64,000 nt of DNA, from positions 17,462 through 81,461 of the forward strand of contig CAMATH010000016.1 in NCBI GenBank assembly GCA_945860955.1, read 5' to 3'. Source of the stretch: Planctomicrobium piriforme. GTDB taxonomy: Bacteria; Planctomycetota; Planctomycetia; Planctomycetales; Planctomycetaceae. The first letter of the stretch is position 1, and every line of letters begins with the position of its first letter. Of this stretch, positions 46,036 to 55,266 are shown in pieces. The notes below the pieces were generated by a model, which was given only the letters and a program-made list of their open reading frames with translations, was not told the DNA's origin and made no database searches. The position numbers and the translations under genes were made by a program.

Positions 46036-47547
46036 ATGAGTGTTTCCCAAACCCTGCTCACATTCATGTTCGCTGACCGATTTTTTACGCCGCCCGCCAC
46101 GAGAATCCGTTCCTGGATCGGGTGCCTGCTCGCTCTTGGCATTGTGAATTCCGCGGCAGCCGCTGGAGAACCGCTGCTTCAGATCGCGACCATTCATGCC
46201 GACGTCACGCCGCGGCCCGGCGACGTCGCCTGCGTCGGCTTCATGCCGAAGATTTCCTCGATCGAACATCCGCTGGAACTGAAAGGCCTGCTTGTCCGAA
46301 AGGGTGGGGGCGACCGTGCGGAAACGTTCGTCATCGCCGCCGTGGACTACTGTGGACTCTGCAACACGTCGTATGACTTGTCGTGCAGTCGCATTGCGGA
46401 AGCGGTCGGCACGACGCCCGATCGGGTGGCGCTGCAATCCCTCCATCAGCACACGGCACCCGTGCTCGACCTTGATGGTGCCAGACTGCTGTATGCCGGG
46501 GAACCGGAAAAGTGGAAAGCCCATGCCGCCTTCGTGGAGGGCACGGCAAATCGCGCGGCCAAGGCGGCGAAAGAGGCCGTGGCCAACCTGCGGCCGGTCA
46601 CCCGCATCATCGCCAGCCAGGCGAAGGTGGAACGCGTTGCGTCCAATCGCCGAATTGTCCAGCCGGATGGCAGCATCGTGTTTCGCGGAAGCGGGGTCAC
46701 AGATCCGCGACTGCAAGAAGCGCCGGAAGGGCTTATCGATCCCTGGGTCCGGACGCTTTCGATCCTCGACGGCGAGTCGATCATCGCGCAAATTCACTAC
46801 TACGCGATGCACCCGCAGAGTTTTTATGGGGACGAGCGGATTTCCTATGATGTGCCGGGCATCGCCCGCCAGCGCCTGCAGGAGGAAACCGGCGTCTTTC
46901 AGATCTATTTCACCGGCTGCGGCGGCAATATCGCCATGGGAAAATACAACGACGCCACGCGCCCCGCGAGAGACGCCTTGTCCGACCGGCTGTATCAGGC
47001 GCTCAGGGCGTCCACCTCCGTCGTCGATCCGAAGTCAAACTCAATTCCAAAGCCTCTCTCGCCGGACGCTCCGCACGTGGTGCAGGACGTGCGGGTGGAG
47101 AAGCTGGCGTTGGCCGACATCTCCTGGAAGGTCGTCCCGGTCCAGTTCCTGCCACGCGAAGACGGCGAATTTCATCCCGAACGAGCCAGAGATCTGATGC
47201 GACCGGAACAGACTTTCGGCATCCGGTTGAAAGCCTGCATGGCCAAGCAATGGTTTGATCGGTTGCGTGCCGGACATCACGTCGGAATCAGTCGTTTCCG
47301 GATCGGATCAGTTCAGTTGATTCACTTGCCGGGCGAACCGTTTGTGGAGTTTCAGTTGTTCGCCCAGCAGCGCTCCCCGGAATCGTTCGTGTGCGTGGCG
47401 GGGTATGGGGAGTGCGGTATCTGGTATTACGGACCTGATGTCATCTTCGCGGACCGGGGAGGCTACGAACAGACCTGGTCGTTCGCCGAGCCCTGCTGGG
47501 ATTTGGTGGAAGGGGCCATCAAAGAACTCCTGTCGAATGACAGGTAG
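46036..47547 (+). CDS. exported neutral/alkaline ceramidase-like protein
   Basis: A 503-residue protein whose first 43 residues form a long signal peptide (hydrophobic core about 28-42); a shorter start is possible. The mature part follows the neutral ceramidase pattern: ADVTPRPGD after the signal, QSLHQHTAPVLD with the zinc-ligand histidines (family motif SxxHxHxxP), and IYFTGCGGNIAMGKYND corresponding to the conserved Gly/Asn loop. Bacterial relatives hydrolyse ceramide or act as unknown hydrolases, so lipid substrate specificity is unproved. It is divergent from the DUF4838 gene with 150 bases between, room for two promoters. Confidence 0.78.
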   Translation: MSVSQTLLTFMFADRFFTPPATRIRSWIGCLLALGIVNSAAAAGEPLLQIATIHADVTPRPGDVACVGFMPKISSIEHPLELKGLLVRKGGGDRAETFVIAAVDYCGLCNTSYDLSCSRIAEAVGTTPDRVALQSLHQHTAPVLDLDGARLLYAGEPEKWKAHAAFVEGTANRAAKAAKEAVANLRPVTRIIASQAKVERVASNRRIVQPDGSIVFRGSGVTDPRLQEAPEGLIDPWVRTLSILDGESIIAQIHYYAMHPQSFYGDERISYDVPGIARQRLQEETGVFQIYFTGCGGNIAMGKYNDATRPARDALSDRLYQALRASTSVVDPKSNSIPKPLSPDAPHVVQDVRVEKLALADISWKVVPVQFLPREDGEFHPERARDLMRPEQTFGIRLKACMAKQWFDRLRAGHHVGISRFRIGSVQLIHLPGEPFVEFQLFAQQRSPESFVCVAGYGECGIWYYGPDVIFADRGGYEQTWSFAEPCWDLVEGAIKELLSNDR

Positions 47548-47633
47548 TCGCCTGAGCCTCGAATCAGCGATCAGACTACGAAGCTGGCCCAGGAGAGAAA
47601 CCTGATCCCTGTGATCTTCCTTGGCGCAGGTTG

Positions 47634-48182
47634 TCACGGTAACGGCCGTACTCTGACTCCCTTCACATTGCCTGCTTGAAGTCGCTGAGCCACGGTCTCA
47701 GTGAGCAATAGGTCGGGCAACTCCGGCAAGACAAAGCACGCATCCGCTGGCAACGATTCGCTATGAAATGCGTAGTGGGTGATCCTCTTGATCACTGTCG
47801 GGTTACAACGAAATGTCTCAAATGCCGCATTGGACCGGTCCAGGCAATCCACAGGCTCCTCGCACCGAAGGAAGTAGTAGGTCGCTCCGTTCAGCATTGC
47901 GGGAAGTAGCGTAAGTCCATGAAACGCTGGCTTACCAACGGTATCAACAAAACGCTGAGAAAACAGGCCCCGTGTTCCAGCGACCATGAAGCCATCCCAC
48001 TCCGTCGCACGGTGGTCGGCAACATAGATAATGACGTTGGACGGGAACTCCTCTGGCCGCCGCTGGCCATCGAGGACTTCACCAACTTGAAGCCAGTCAT
48101 TTGATGCCGTCACTGCGTTTTCAAAATCAATTTGTAGTCGGACATCTTCGCACGATGGTCGGCATTCGTAAACCAGTGTCAT
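47634..48182 (-). CDS. Imm11-like (DUF1629) protein
   Basis: A 182-residue protein. The start ATG at 48182 has GGAG seven bases upstream, so the longer frame is not used. The C-terminal half follows the Imm11 pattern: a strand-rich region with VDCLDRSNAAF, a middle with CFVLPELPDLLLTETVAQRL and a final GNVKGVRVRPL. Imm11 proteins are immunity factors of polymorphic toxin systems, but many are orphans with unknown partner, and no intact toxin is next to this one. A zeta-toxin-like relic lies 48 bases upstream on the same strand. Confidence 0.6.
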   Translation of the reverse strand: MTLVYECRPSCEDVRLQIDFENAVTASNDWLQVGEVLDGQRRPEEFPSNVIIYVADHRATEWDGFMVAGTRGLFSQRFVDTVGKPAFHGLTLLPAMLNGATYYFLRCEEPVDCLDRSNAAFETFRCNPTVIKRITHYAFHSESLPADACFVLPELPDLLLTETVAQRLQAGNVKGVRVRPLP

Positions 48183-48229
48183 CAGTCTGCTCCGTGGTAT
48201 TGCCGGCGGATTGCCGCTTCCACTCACAA

Positions 48230-48580
48230 TCAGCCGAGTTCGGGTCGGAACCACTTCTGGGATTCGTCGTAGCGGAACGCAACCTCACGCTGGTTGAACA
48301 CCGCGACGGTCCGATAGGGGTGGCGCAGATCGCTGTTATCGAAAACCAGGACGTGCGGCAAGCGGTGAATCGCCAGCCAAAGATTGGAAAGCGACCTTAC
48401 GTATTTCAACAGGAGCTTCTCGTCTAAGACATCGTGTCCTCCCGGCGAGACGCGCGTCGCGCCACCTGGAAAAAGATCGCCGATCTTGCGACGATTCAGT
48501 TCTGGACGGTGCGGATTGGCGTCGATCCGACAGATGCCGACGTGTTTTCGATTCCGTTCGGCGAGCTCCCGCAAGGCAAC
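48230..48580 (-). pseudogene. zeta-toxin-like kinase, C-terminal remnant
   Basis: On the minus strand, SPGGHDVLDEKLLLKYVRSL and then LPHVLVFDNSDLRHPYRTVA match the C-terminal part of bacterial zeta-toxin-like ATPases (GGHDVPxxKLxxRxxRSL and VxVFDNSDLRxPxRxVA). The Walker A and catalytic half, expected about 250 bases upstream, are missing because the exported-protein gene on the other strand occupies that place. No start is visible. It is probably a truncated toxin gene. Confidence 0.6.
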
Positions 48581-48583
48581 GAC

Positions 48584-50161
48584 ATGATCAGACATCCCTT
48601 CACCCGCTGCCGGTTTCTGCATGCCGGTTTGCTGGCATTCCTGGCACTCCTTTCCGGGCAGGTTTGGGCCGAGGACGTGCGCCAGACCAAGTTCTCGATC
48701 ACCATCGATCGGGGCGCGGATCTCGGGCAGAGTTTTGGGTCGCTGTTTGAAGTGGCCAACGAGGAGGGATCGCTTGTCATTGGAGCGGGGTTTCAGAATC
48801 TGTACAACACGCGGCTGCGAGCCGACCGACATGCCGTGCAGTTTTTCGTGCGGCCGACGGACGGTGAGCGCGAGTTTCGCGTGGAGTCGCTGCCGCGTCC
48901 GAACGAATTGTGCGGCACCTATCTCTCGGGTCGTGACGAAGTGGTACGGTCGACGTATGGCGGACTGAAGGCCTGGAACTCGACGACGCGGAGTTGGAAC
49001 GACGAAGCGGAGGTGGGGGGGACTCACGAGTCAATGCGGGTCGGAGACGGCCTGCTGGAATTCGGCGACAGCAACGTCCAATTCAACGGGCGGACGGTCC
49101 TCCCGCCGCCGGAGCGGGGGAAGTATCTGCTGTTCTTTTACGCCAGCGGGCACTTGTGCTTTTACCACGTCGAGCGGGGCGATCGGGGTTATCGACCGTT
49201 CGAGAACGACGCCGACGGCTTCAGCAAACTGCACGCCTGCCCGTGGACTCCCGATCAGCCGCGCGTGGATCTCTCGAAGGCGATCGTTCGCACGCTGCCG
49301 GTCGTCGGGGAGACAACGTTCGCCTGGGGACAACTCGGCGGGCAAATCGTTACCGGGTCGAACATCGGCGGGTTCTATGTGCTTGACGGCGGCGGCTGGA
49401 GGATGCTGCTTGAACCGAACATCAAGGTCAGCTATCAGCTTTATTCGACGATGGCGTTTCACGATCGGCTGTTGATGGGGCAATACCCGACCGGCCGATT
49501 GTTCGACTACGACGGCCGCTCCATCACAGATCGCGCGGGCTGGCCCCCCGTGCCCCCCGGCGTTTCGGCCAGCGCACGGGAAGCCCAGACGACGGCGATT
49601 TACGGCGGCGAAGTGCTCGTTGGCGTCTGGCCATGGGGCGAGTTGTGGCGCTACAGCCCCGACGCGAAGCGCTGGACCCTGATGCAGCGGATGTTCGACC
49701 ATCCCACCCCCTCGGACACGATCGTGCACCCGTACGACGTCGAAAACGCCGCCAATCCGGTCCGCAATCAATGGGGCCAGCGCGTCACCAGCCTCGTGAC
49801 CAGCGGCGACTCGCTGTTCGTCTCGACATCGGCCAAAGACCCTTGCGTCTGGGATCCCGACCAGAATCCATTCCTTGCTCCCGACAAATGGAAATCGTAC
49901 GGCTCGGTCTATCGCCTCGAGATGCCCGGACATTTGGGGGCGAAGACCGCCTGGACGAACGGTCCGACGATGTTTGAATTCACGATCCGCGGCGACGAAC
50001 TGTCGATCACTCAGGACGGCAAGCATCTTGCTAAGGCGACCGTCGCCGGTCCGCTTGGCAAAAAGCTCCGCCGGCTGTCGAAACTCAAGTCGGTTCAATG
50101 GGGCGACGGTCTTTACGGCAAATTCAGCGGACGCAAGCTGGAGGGAAAAGTGTTTCAGTGA
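48584..50161 (+). CDS. exported propeller-like protein, function unknown
   Basis: A 525-residue exported protein. The ATG at 48584 gives a signal peptide (about residues 1-27, RFLHAGLLAFLALLSGQVWA); the longer frame from 48434 overlaps the zeta relic and hides it. The mature part is beta-rich with repeating modules that could form a propeller (GGQIVTGSNIGGFYVLDGGG, FHDRLLMGQYPTGRLFDYDG, YGGEVLVGVWPWGELWRYSP). No catalytic motif is visible. It lies beside other secreted enzymes, so a role in binding or processing extracellular polymer is a guess. Confidence 0.7.
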   Translation: MIRHPFTRCRFLHAGLLAFLALLSGQVWAEDVRQTKFSITIDRGADLGQSFGSLFEVANEEGSLVIGAGFQNLYNTRLRADRHAVQFFVRPTDGEREFRVESLPRPNELCGTYLSGRDEVVRSTYGGLKAWNSTTRSWNDEAEVGGTHESMRVGDGLLEFGDSNVQFNGRTVLPPPERGKYLLFFYASGHLCFYHVERGDRGYRPFENDADGFSKLHACPWTPDQPRVDLSKAIVRTLPVVGETTFAWGQLGGQIVTGSNIGGFYVLDGGGWRMLLEPNIKVSYQLYSTMAFHDRLLMGQYPTGRLFDYDGRSITDRAGWPPVPPGVSASAREAQTTAIYGGEVLVGVWPWGELWRYSPDAKRWTLMQRMFDHPTPSDTIVHPYDVENAANPVRNQWGQRVTSLVTSGDSLFVSTSAKDPCVWDPDQNPFLAPDKWKSYGSVYRLEMPGHLGAKTAWTNGPTMFEFTIRGDELSITQDGKHLAKATVAGPLGKKLRRLSKLKSVQWGDGLYGKFSGRKLEGKVFQ

Positions 50162-50477
50162 AGAGGCGTTCCGTTGCGAGTCGACCGGGCATTGTCTTGA
50201 GCCGGTTGTCCGTTCGGCGGATGAATCCGGCCGGTTCCGGAATTTTTTTGTTGGTTGAGCTTCGACGGCTCGAAAGGCGGCCCCGTCCGCCGAGTTCGAT
50301 CATCCCCTTGGCGAAGTGAATTCAGACGGGCGACTTGTTGCCGAACGAAACCCCGCGTACGGAGACGACATCGCCCTTCGTCAGTTGGTATCGACGGACC
50401 GGTGGCATGGTCTTCACGGACACCGGGCGGTCGATATACTCGGCCCGTCGTTTGTACTTCTGCTGGGAGTCTGCATC
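50162..50477. other. spacer between two secreted-protein genes
   Basis: This 316-bp spacer has no gene on the plus strand. On the minus strand a frame ends here with RRYQLTKGDVVSVRGVSFGN, which looks protein-like, but no start or recognised domain supports it. Confidence 0.35.
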
Positions 50478-53400
50478 ATGCTGCGAAGGGTTTCCGCGCT
50501 GCCACAATTCGTTTGCCTGGCCGTCTGGCTGTCGGCATTGAGTTCGCACGCCGTCGCGCAAGGGCCGTTGTCGCAGCCCTGGCGGGAGGCCTATTCGGGA
50601 GCGAATTCCAATGGTCCGCAGGTGATCGGTCACTGGCGGTTTGACGAGGGCCACGTCACACAGGACTCGGGGCCGCGCGGGTTGGCTGGCAGGCTGAATG
50701 GCGCGGTCGCCGTCGCAGGAGGGAAGTTTGGCGGCGGTCTCGAGTCGTTTCCCGGCGCGCCAGTCGAAGACAAGCAGCATGCGCTGATCGTGGCAAATCA
50801 TCCCTCGCTGACACCTGCCGGAGCGTTTACCGCCGAAATGTGGCTGCAGGCGAAGCCGGAATTGGCGCAGGCCAGCCTGGTCTATCTGCTCGATAAAAAG
50901 TACGCGTCGCACAACGATTACCAGTGGTTGCTGGGAGTGCCGGAGAAGTCGGGCGCACGCCGGGTGATCGTCAATCTGGGGTTCGGCGCCGATTCCGAGA
51001 GTTTCGCGACCGACGCGATCGCGCTCGCCCCGGGAAAATGGCATCATCTGGCCTTCACCTATGACGGGGCGGGAATCGTTCGGTTCTATCGCGACGGTTC
51101 GACGATCGGGCAGGTCGTACGCCAGGGGCGACGCGCGGTGGCCGCCGGGTCGCATGACTTGAGCATCGGCGATCGAATCGGCAGCAGCTACGGCGGCTTC
51201 CCCGGATTCATTGATGAAGTCCGTGTCAGCAACCGAGCGCTCGAGTTCAGCCCGGCGTCGATGACGATGACCGCCGAACGGTTGACCTGGATCCGTCACG
51301 AGAAATCACCCGAGGTTCAGATCGCCGTCCGGAATTTGCAAAACACAACCTTGCGAAAGGCGACGCTGTCGCTGTCGGGGAATGCGCACAGTCTCGACGC
51401 GATGGAGGTTCCAAACCTCGAACCGGGCGAAACGCACGTGTTCACCAGGTTGTTCGATACGTCGCTGCGGCCCGACGATTATGAACTGCGGGCCCGTTTG
51501 ACGGTCCCGGGGGATCCGCCGATTGCCTCCGACGAATTCCTGCGCCTCAAACTGGTCGGTCGCCCGCTGCCCCACCGGATGCCGGTCATGATGTGGGGGA
51601 TCGGCAGCCCGGCCGAATTCGCCCGCGAACTGCCCCGAATGCAGCGACTGGGGTTCAACCAGTGTCTCGGTTTCGGGGCCGATTATGACTCGATCTGGAA
51701 AGCGGGGAAGCCTCTCCCGGCCAATTCGCCCGAGACGATCGTCGCGACGAATCGCATGCTCGATGAGGCTCTCGCGAACGACTTTGGCATCGCGGCGACG
51801 CTGTACGCCGGCTACTTTCTGAAACAGCGTCCCGAACTGGCGCGCGTCGATCGCCAGGGAAAGCCGTACGCCCGGCACGACTGCAATGCGGCACTGTCCG
51901 GGTTGGCGAAGTTTTCGGAAAATGTCGGTGCCAGCGTGGCGCAAACCTACGGCAAGCATCCGGCACTGGTCGCGGCGCTGGTCAACAGCGAGGTACGCGA
52001 CGATTCGGAAGTGAGCTTTTCGGAGTTCGATCGCGAACGCTATCGAGCCTTCGCGGGGCGCGAGATACCGGCCGAGGTCATCACAAAGTGGGGGGTGACG
52101 TGGAAGACCATTCCCGACTTTCCCGCCGATCGAGTGATTCCCGACGATCATCCGCTGCTGCAGTTTTATCGCTGGTTCTGGACGGTGGGCGACGGCTGGA
52201 ACGACCTGCACACGGCGCTGCATCGCGGGTTGAAATCGACCGGACGCGACGACGTCTGGACGTGGTACGACCCGGCCATTCGCGTGCCGAGCATCGGCGG
52301 CAGCGGCGGGACGGTGGACGTACTCAGTCAGTGGACCTACACCGAGCCCAGTCCGCTGCGCGTGGGCTATTTCGCCGACGAAGTATTCGCGATGGCGGCC
52401 GCGTCGCCGGTCAAGCAGCGCGTGATGAAGATGACGCAGCTCTTCTGGTATCGCTCGACGAGTGCCCCGCAGAGTACGGGAACGAACCACATCGCGTCGC
52501 CGTTCGATGATCATGATCCCGATGCGGCGTACATTTCGATCGCCCCAATGCACCTCCGCGGGTCATTCTGGTCGATGCTGTCGCGCCCTGTCAGCGGTCT
52601 GATGTACCACGGCTGGTCGTCGCTGGTTCCCACCGACGGGACGCACCCCTACAAGTACACGCAGCCCGATCTGCAGACCGAGTTCCGCCGACTGCACCAC
52701 GACATTCTGGAACCGCTCGGCCCGACGCTGCTGCAGATTCCCGACCGGCCGAGCGACGTGGCGTATCTCAACAGCTTCACGGCACAAATGTTCGCACGGC
52801 GCGGCAGCTACGGTTATTCGCACGACGAGGCGTATCTCACCCTCCTGCACGCCCAGTTGCAACCTCAGGTGATCTTTGAAGAGACCCTGGTCAAGCAGGG
52901 GCTCAACGGCTTCAAGGTGCTGGTGCTGATCGACTGCGACGTGCTGACGGCGTCGGTTGCGGCCCGCATTCTCGAGTTTCAACAGCGCGGCGGCATTGTG
53001 ATCGGCGATCCGAATCTGGCTCCCGCCATCAAGCCGGACATCGTTCTGCCGCGATTCACGAGGACGAAGAAGACCGCCGAAGACAAGGGGGCGATTCTCG
53101 GGAATGCGGCGAACCTGCGGATGGCTCTTGACGCTCGATATCAACGGTTCGCCAACTGTTCAAACCCCGAGATCGTGACCCGGGTGCGTGCGAGCGGCGA
53201 GAGTGACTACATCTTCGTCGTGAACGACCACCGGGAGTTCGGCGCTTATGTCGGCCAGCATGGTCTGGTGATGGAGAACGGCTTGCCGAGTGACGGGACG
53301 ATTGCTGTTCGTCGTCACACGGGGCACGTGTACGATCTGCTGACCCATCGCAAGGTGGCTTCGGTCGCCAATGAGGAGGTCGTTAGCTGGCCGGTGGCGT

Positions 53401-53753
53401 TGGGGCCGTGCGAAGGGGGCCTGTTTTTGGTGACACCGCGACCGATCGAGCGGTTGATCATCGCCGCCCCGGAAACCACGCAGCCCGGGTCGGCAGTCGA
53501 CGTCAACATCTCCGTCGCAGATTCGACCGGGACTCCTGTTTCCGCGGTGATTCCGCTGCGGGTCGAGATCACCGACTCCGCCGGGCGACCTGCCGAGTGG
53601 AGCGGCTTCTACGGAGCGGCGAACGGCACGCTGAAATTGAAACTCGAAATCGCCAGCAACGACGCCCCCGGCGCATGGCAGATTCGGGTCCAGGAACTCG
53701 CCTCGGGGCAATTCGCCAGGCAGAGCGTGCGTGTGCGGACTGGACGCAAGTGA
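50478..53753 (+). CDS. exported LamG / glycosidase-like protein
   Basis: A 1091-residue exported protein starting at ATG 50478; a signal peptide (about 1-27) is followed by a LamG/concanavalin-like domain (about 45-255, with FTAEMWLQAKP and GKWHHLAFTYDG). A beta domain (about 270-375) and a barrel-like central part (about 380-770) follow. The centre has NSEVRDDSE and WTYTEPSPLRVG, reminiscent of family 42 glycosidases and relatives. A glutaminase-like Rossmann domain (about 790-880, VLVLIDCDVLTASVAARILE) fits a trimerisation domain of such enzymes. A final beta domain is at the C-terminus. I cannot assign a catalytic pair with certainty. Confidence 0.68.
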   Translation: MLRRVSALPQFVCLAVWLSALSSHAVAQGPLSQPWREAYSGANSNGPQVIGHWRFDEGHVTQDSGPRGLAGRLNGAVAVAGGKFGGGLESFPGAPVEDKQHALIVANHPSLTPAGAFTAEMWLQAKPELAQASLVYLLDKKYASHNDYQWLLGVPEKSGARRVIVNLGFGADSESFATDAIALAPGKWHHLAFTYDGAGIVRFYRDGSTIGQVVRQGRRAVAAGSHDLSIGDRIGSSYGGFPGFIDEVRVSNRALEFSPASMTMTAERLTWIRHEKSPEVQIAVRNLQNTTLRKATLSLSGNAHSLDAMEVPNLEPGETHVFTRLFDTSLRPDDYELRARLTVPGDPPIASDEFLRLKLVGRPLPHRMPVMMWGIGSPAEFARELPRMQRLGFNQCLGFGADYDSIWKAGKPLPANSPETIVATNRMLDEALANDFGIAATLYAGYFLKQRPELARVDRQGKPYARHDCNAALSGLAKFSENVGASVAQTYGKHPALVAALVNSEVRDDSEVSFSEFDRERYRAFAGREIPAEVITKWGVTWKTIPDFPADRVIPDDHPLLQFYRWFWTVGDGWNDLHTALHRGLKSTGRDDVWTWYDPAIRVPSIGGSGGTVDVLSQWTYTEPSPLRVGYFADEVFAMAAASPVKQRVMKMTQLFWYRSTSAPQSTGTNHIASPFDDHDPDAAYISIAPMHLRGSFWSMLSRPVSGLMYHGWSSLVPTDGTHPYKYTQPDLQTEFRRLHHDILEPLGPTLLQIPDRPSDVAYLNSFTAQMFARRGSYGYSHDEAYLTLLHAQLQPQVIFEETLVKQGLNGFKVLVLIDCDVLTASVAARILEFQQRGGIVIGDPNLAPAIKPDIVLPRFTRTKKTAEDKGAILGNAANLRMALDARYQRFANCSNPEIVTRVRASGESDYIFVVNDHREFGAYVGQHGLVMENGLPSDGTIAVRRHTGHVYDLLTHRKVASVANEEVVSWPVALGPCEGGLFLVTPRPIERLIIAAPETTQPGSAVDVNISVADSTGTPVSAVIPLRVEITDSAGRPAEWSGFYGAANGTLKLKLEIASNDAPGAWQIRVQELASGQFARQSVRVRTGRK

Positions 53754-53817
53754 CAGATGCATTGTCCAGAGTGATTTGGAAAACCGTGGACAACCGCTTC
53801 GGGTCGCGGTAACATTC

Positions 53818-53837
53818 GGTTCGACAATTGTCGAACC
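53818..53837. promoter_or_regulatory. 20-bp perfect palindrome
   Basis: GGTTCGACAATTGTCGAACC is its own reverse complement and lies 39 bases before the ATG of the lipoprotein gene. It is a candidate binding site for a dimeric regulator; no regulator gene is adjacent. Confidence 0.5.
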
Positions 53838-53876
53838 ATGTGTGCTGTCCTTTTGCAAGCGAATTGCGAGTTCCTG

Positions 53877-54653
53877 ATGTCCTGGAAAACAACCTTGCGG
53901 CGATCCCTGTGGCTGACACCCGCCTGTTTCCTCTCCGGCTGTATGGCCACCGAATCGACGCAGGGAACGACTTCTACCTACGGCAATTCCTGGCTGAACG
54001 TCTTGCTGCTGACGGTGATCGCGGGGGTGCTGATCGCCGTGGGCGCTGGGTTCGTGAATGAAGCCCGTAAGGCGTCTCGCCCCAAATTGAAGAAAAAACG
54101 GAAGGGGACCGCATCGCCGGAATGGACGCCGCGGCTTATGGGAAAGGCGGGGCTGGGTGGAGTCGCGCTGGTGGGGGGTCTGTTGCTGTTGCTGGTGGGG
54201 GTCCCCAGTTGCCTGTTCGCATCCATTGAGGTGCGGGAAGATCGAGTTTGGATCGAAGATTCGCTGCTCTGGTTCGCGTCGAGTCCCCGCGAGTACCTGT
54301 TTGCTTCGATCAACGATCTCTCGGTCGACGAATCCGCCACGATGTCGCGTGGCGGGTGGCGGAAGAAATCCTATCTGAACATCCATCATGCGGACGGAAC
54401 CGACCGCATTGAAATGACGCCGATGTGGCACGCCGCACGACCAAGGCTTGAAGAGAACTGGCGAAAATTTCGTGGCATAACAGTTCCCTCCGGGATTTCC
54501 GGCCCTCCCGCCATCGCGGGGACTGACGCGGTCCCGCTTCCGACAGGCGACGCCGCCGCGGGGACGCAACCCCCGCAAGTCGCGCCTTCCGTCACAAACG
54601 GGGGGGGGGAATACCACTGTCGACCGCCTCGGCCGGTATGCTCCGGGGCTTAA
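53877..54653 (+). CDS. lipoprotein, N-terminal half of a gene split by a G-run shift
   Basis: The start at ATG 53877 gives a signal peptide with lipobox FLSGC (C near residue 22). Two hydrophobic segments follow (about 40-58 and 90-112), then a beta-rich domain with IEVREDRVWIEDSLLWFAS and a final P/A/G-rich stretch. At 54600-54609 there is a run of ten G. Reading through it, this frame ends with an odd short tail rich in R, P and C. With nine G the frame would continue directly into the next one. No function is known. The gene follows the LamG protein gene but has its own palindromic upstream site. Confidence 0.6.
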   Translation: MSWKTTLRRSLWLTPACFLSGCMATESTQGTTSTYGNSWLNVLLLTVIAGVLIAVGAGFVNEARKASRPKLKKKRKGTASPEWTPRLMGKAGLGGVALVGGLLLLLVGVPSCLFASIEVREDRVWIEDSLLWFASSPREYLFASINDLSVDESATMSRGGWRKKSYLNIHHADGTDRIEMTPMWHAARPRLEENWRKFRGITVPSGISGPPAIAGTDAVPLPTGDAAAGTQPPQVAPSVTNGGGEYHCRPPRPVCSGA

Positions 54654-54654
54654 C

Positions 54655-55266
54655 GTGATTGCGAAGTCCGGTGCCAATTATGTGCCGGCGACAGTATTGC
54701 GGGTCGTCGCTTTGGGACGCGTCACAGTCCGCGTCGATGCGACCGGCGAGGTGCTCGAAATGCCGCTCGATGATGCCCGAGTCGGTCCCTCGCTGGTGTT
54801 CCCGGACGCGAACGAATTGCCGGGAACCGAGGTGGCGGACAGCAGCCCCGTGACCCCCGGGCAGAAGCTGCTCAGCTTTTACGGCGGAAACTGGTATCCG
54901 GTCAAGGTGCGACAAGCAATTGCCAAAGACAACTACGTCGAAATCGAGTGGCAGGATGAACCAGGAATCCATCGGGTTCCGCGGTCACAACTTCGATTTC
55001 CCCCGCCGGGAGACGTGGTGGCGATCATCAAGCGTCCGTTCCCAGACCCCGGTCAGGCAGCGACCCCTGCACCAGGAACCCCCGACAACGCGAGTGCGCC
55101 TTACGCCGTGGGTGAAAAGCTGGAAGTGTTCGACCTGGGGACGTGGTTTCCGTGCGAATTTTACAAGCTGCTTCCCGACGGGCGAATCCGCATTCGGCTG
55201 CCCAGCGCCAGCGGCGTAGCGACGCAGGACGTCGACGCCAATACGGTGCGTCGGCCCCGGAAGTAG
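54655..55266 (+). CDS. repeated SH3/Tudor-like domain protein, C-terminal half of the split gene
   Basis: The coding-like frame opens at 54610, directly after the G-run; GTG at 54655 is only the first formal start and has no ribosome site. The product has three similar beta modules of about 45-60 residues, each starting with an aromatic-x-P pattern (NYVPATVLRV; NWYPVKVRQA; TWFPCEFYKL), a fold like SH3/Tudor or agenet repeats that often bind peptides or charged polymers. It is most likely the C-terminal part of the lipoprotein encoded just before. Confidence 0.6.
   Translation: MIAKSGANYVPATVLRVVALGRVTVRVDATGEVLEMPLDDARVGPSLVFPDANELPGTEVADSSPVTPGQKLLSFYGGNWYPVKVRQAIAKDNYVEIEWQDEPGIHRVPRSQLRFPPPGDVVAIIKRPFPDPGQAATPAPGTPDNASAPYAVGEKLEVFDLGTWFPCEFYKLLPDGRIRIRLPSASGVATQDVDANTVRRPRK

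Noticed and set aside
51306..52553. Minus-strand frame of 415 residues opposite the LamG protein
   Set aside because: Antisense shadow of a strongly supported exported protein.
53160..54677. Minus-strand frame of 505 residues
   Set aside because: It spans the end of one gene and another gene on the other strand; composition is antisense-like and there is no domain.
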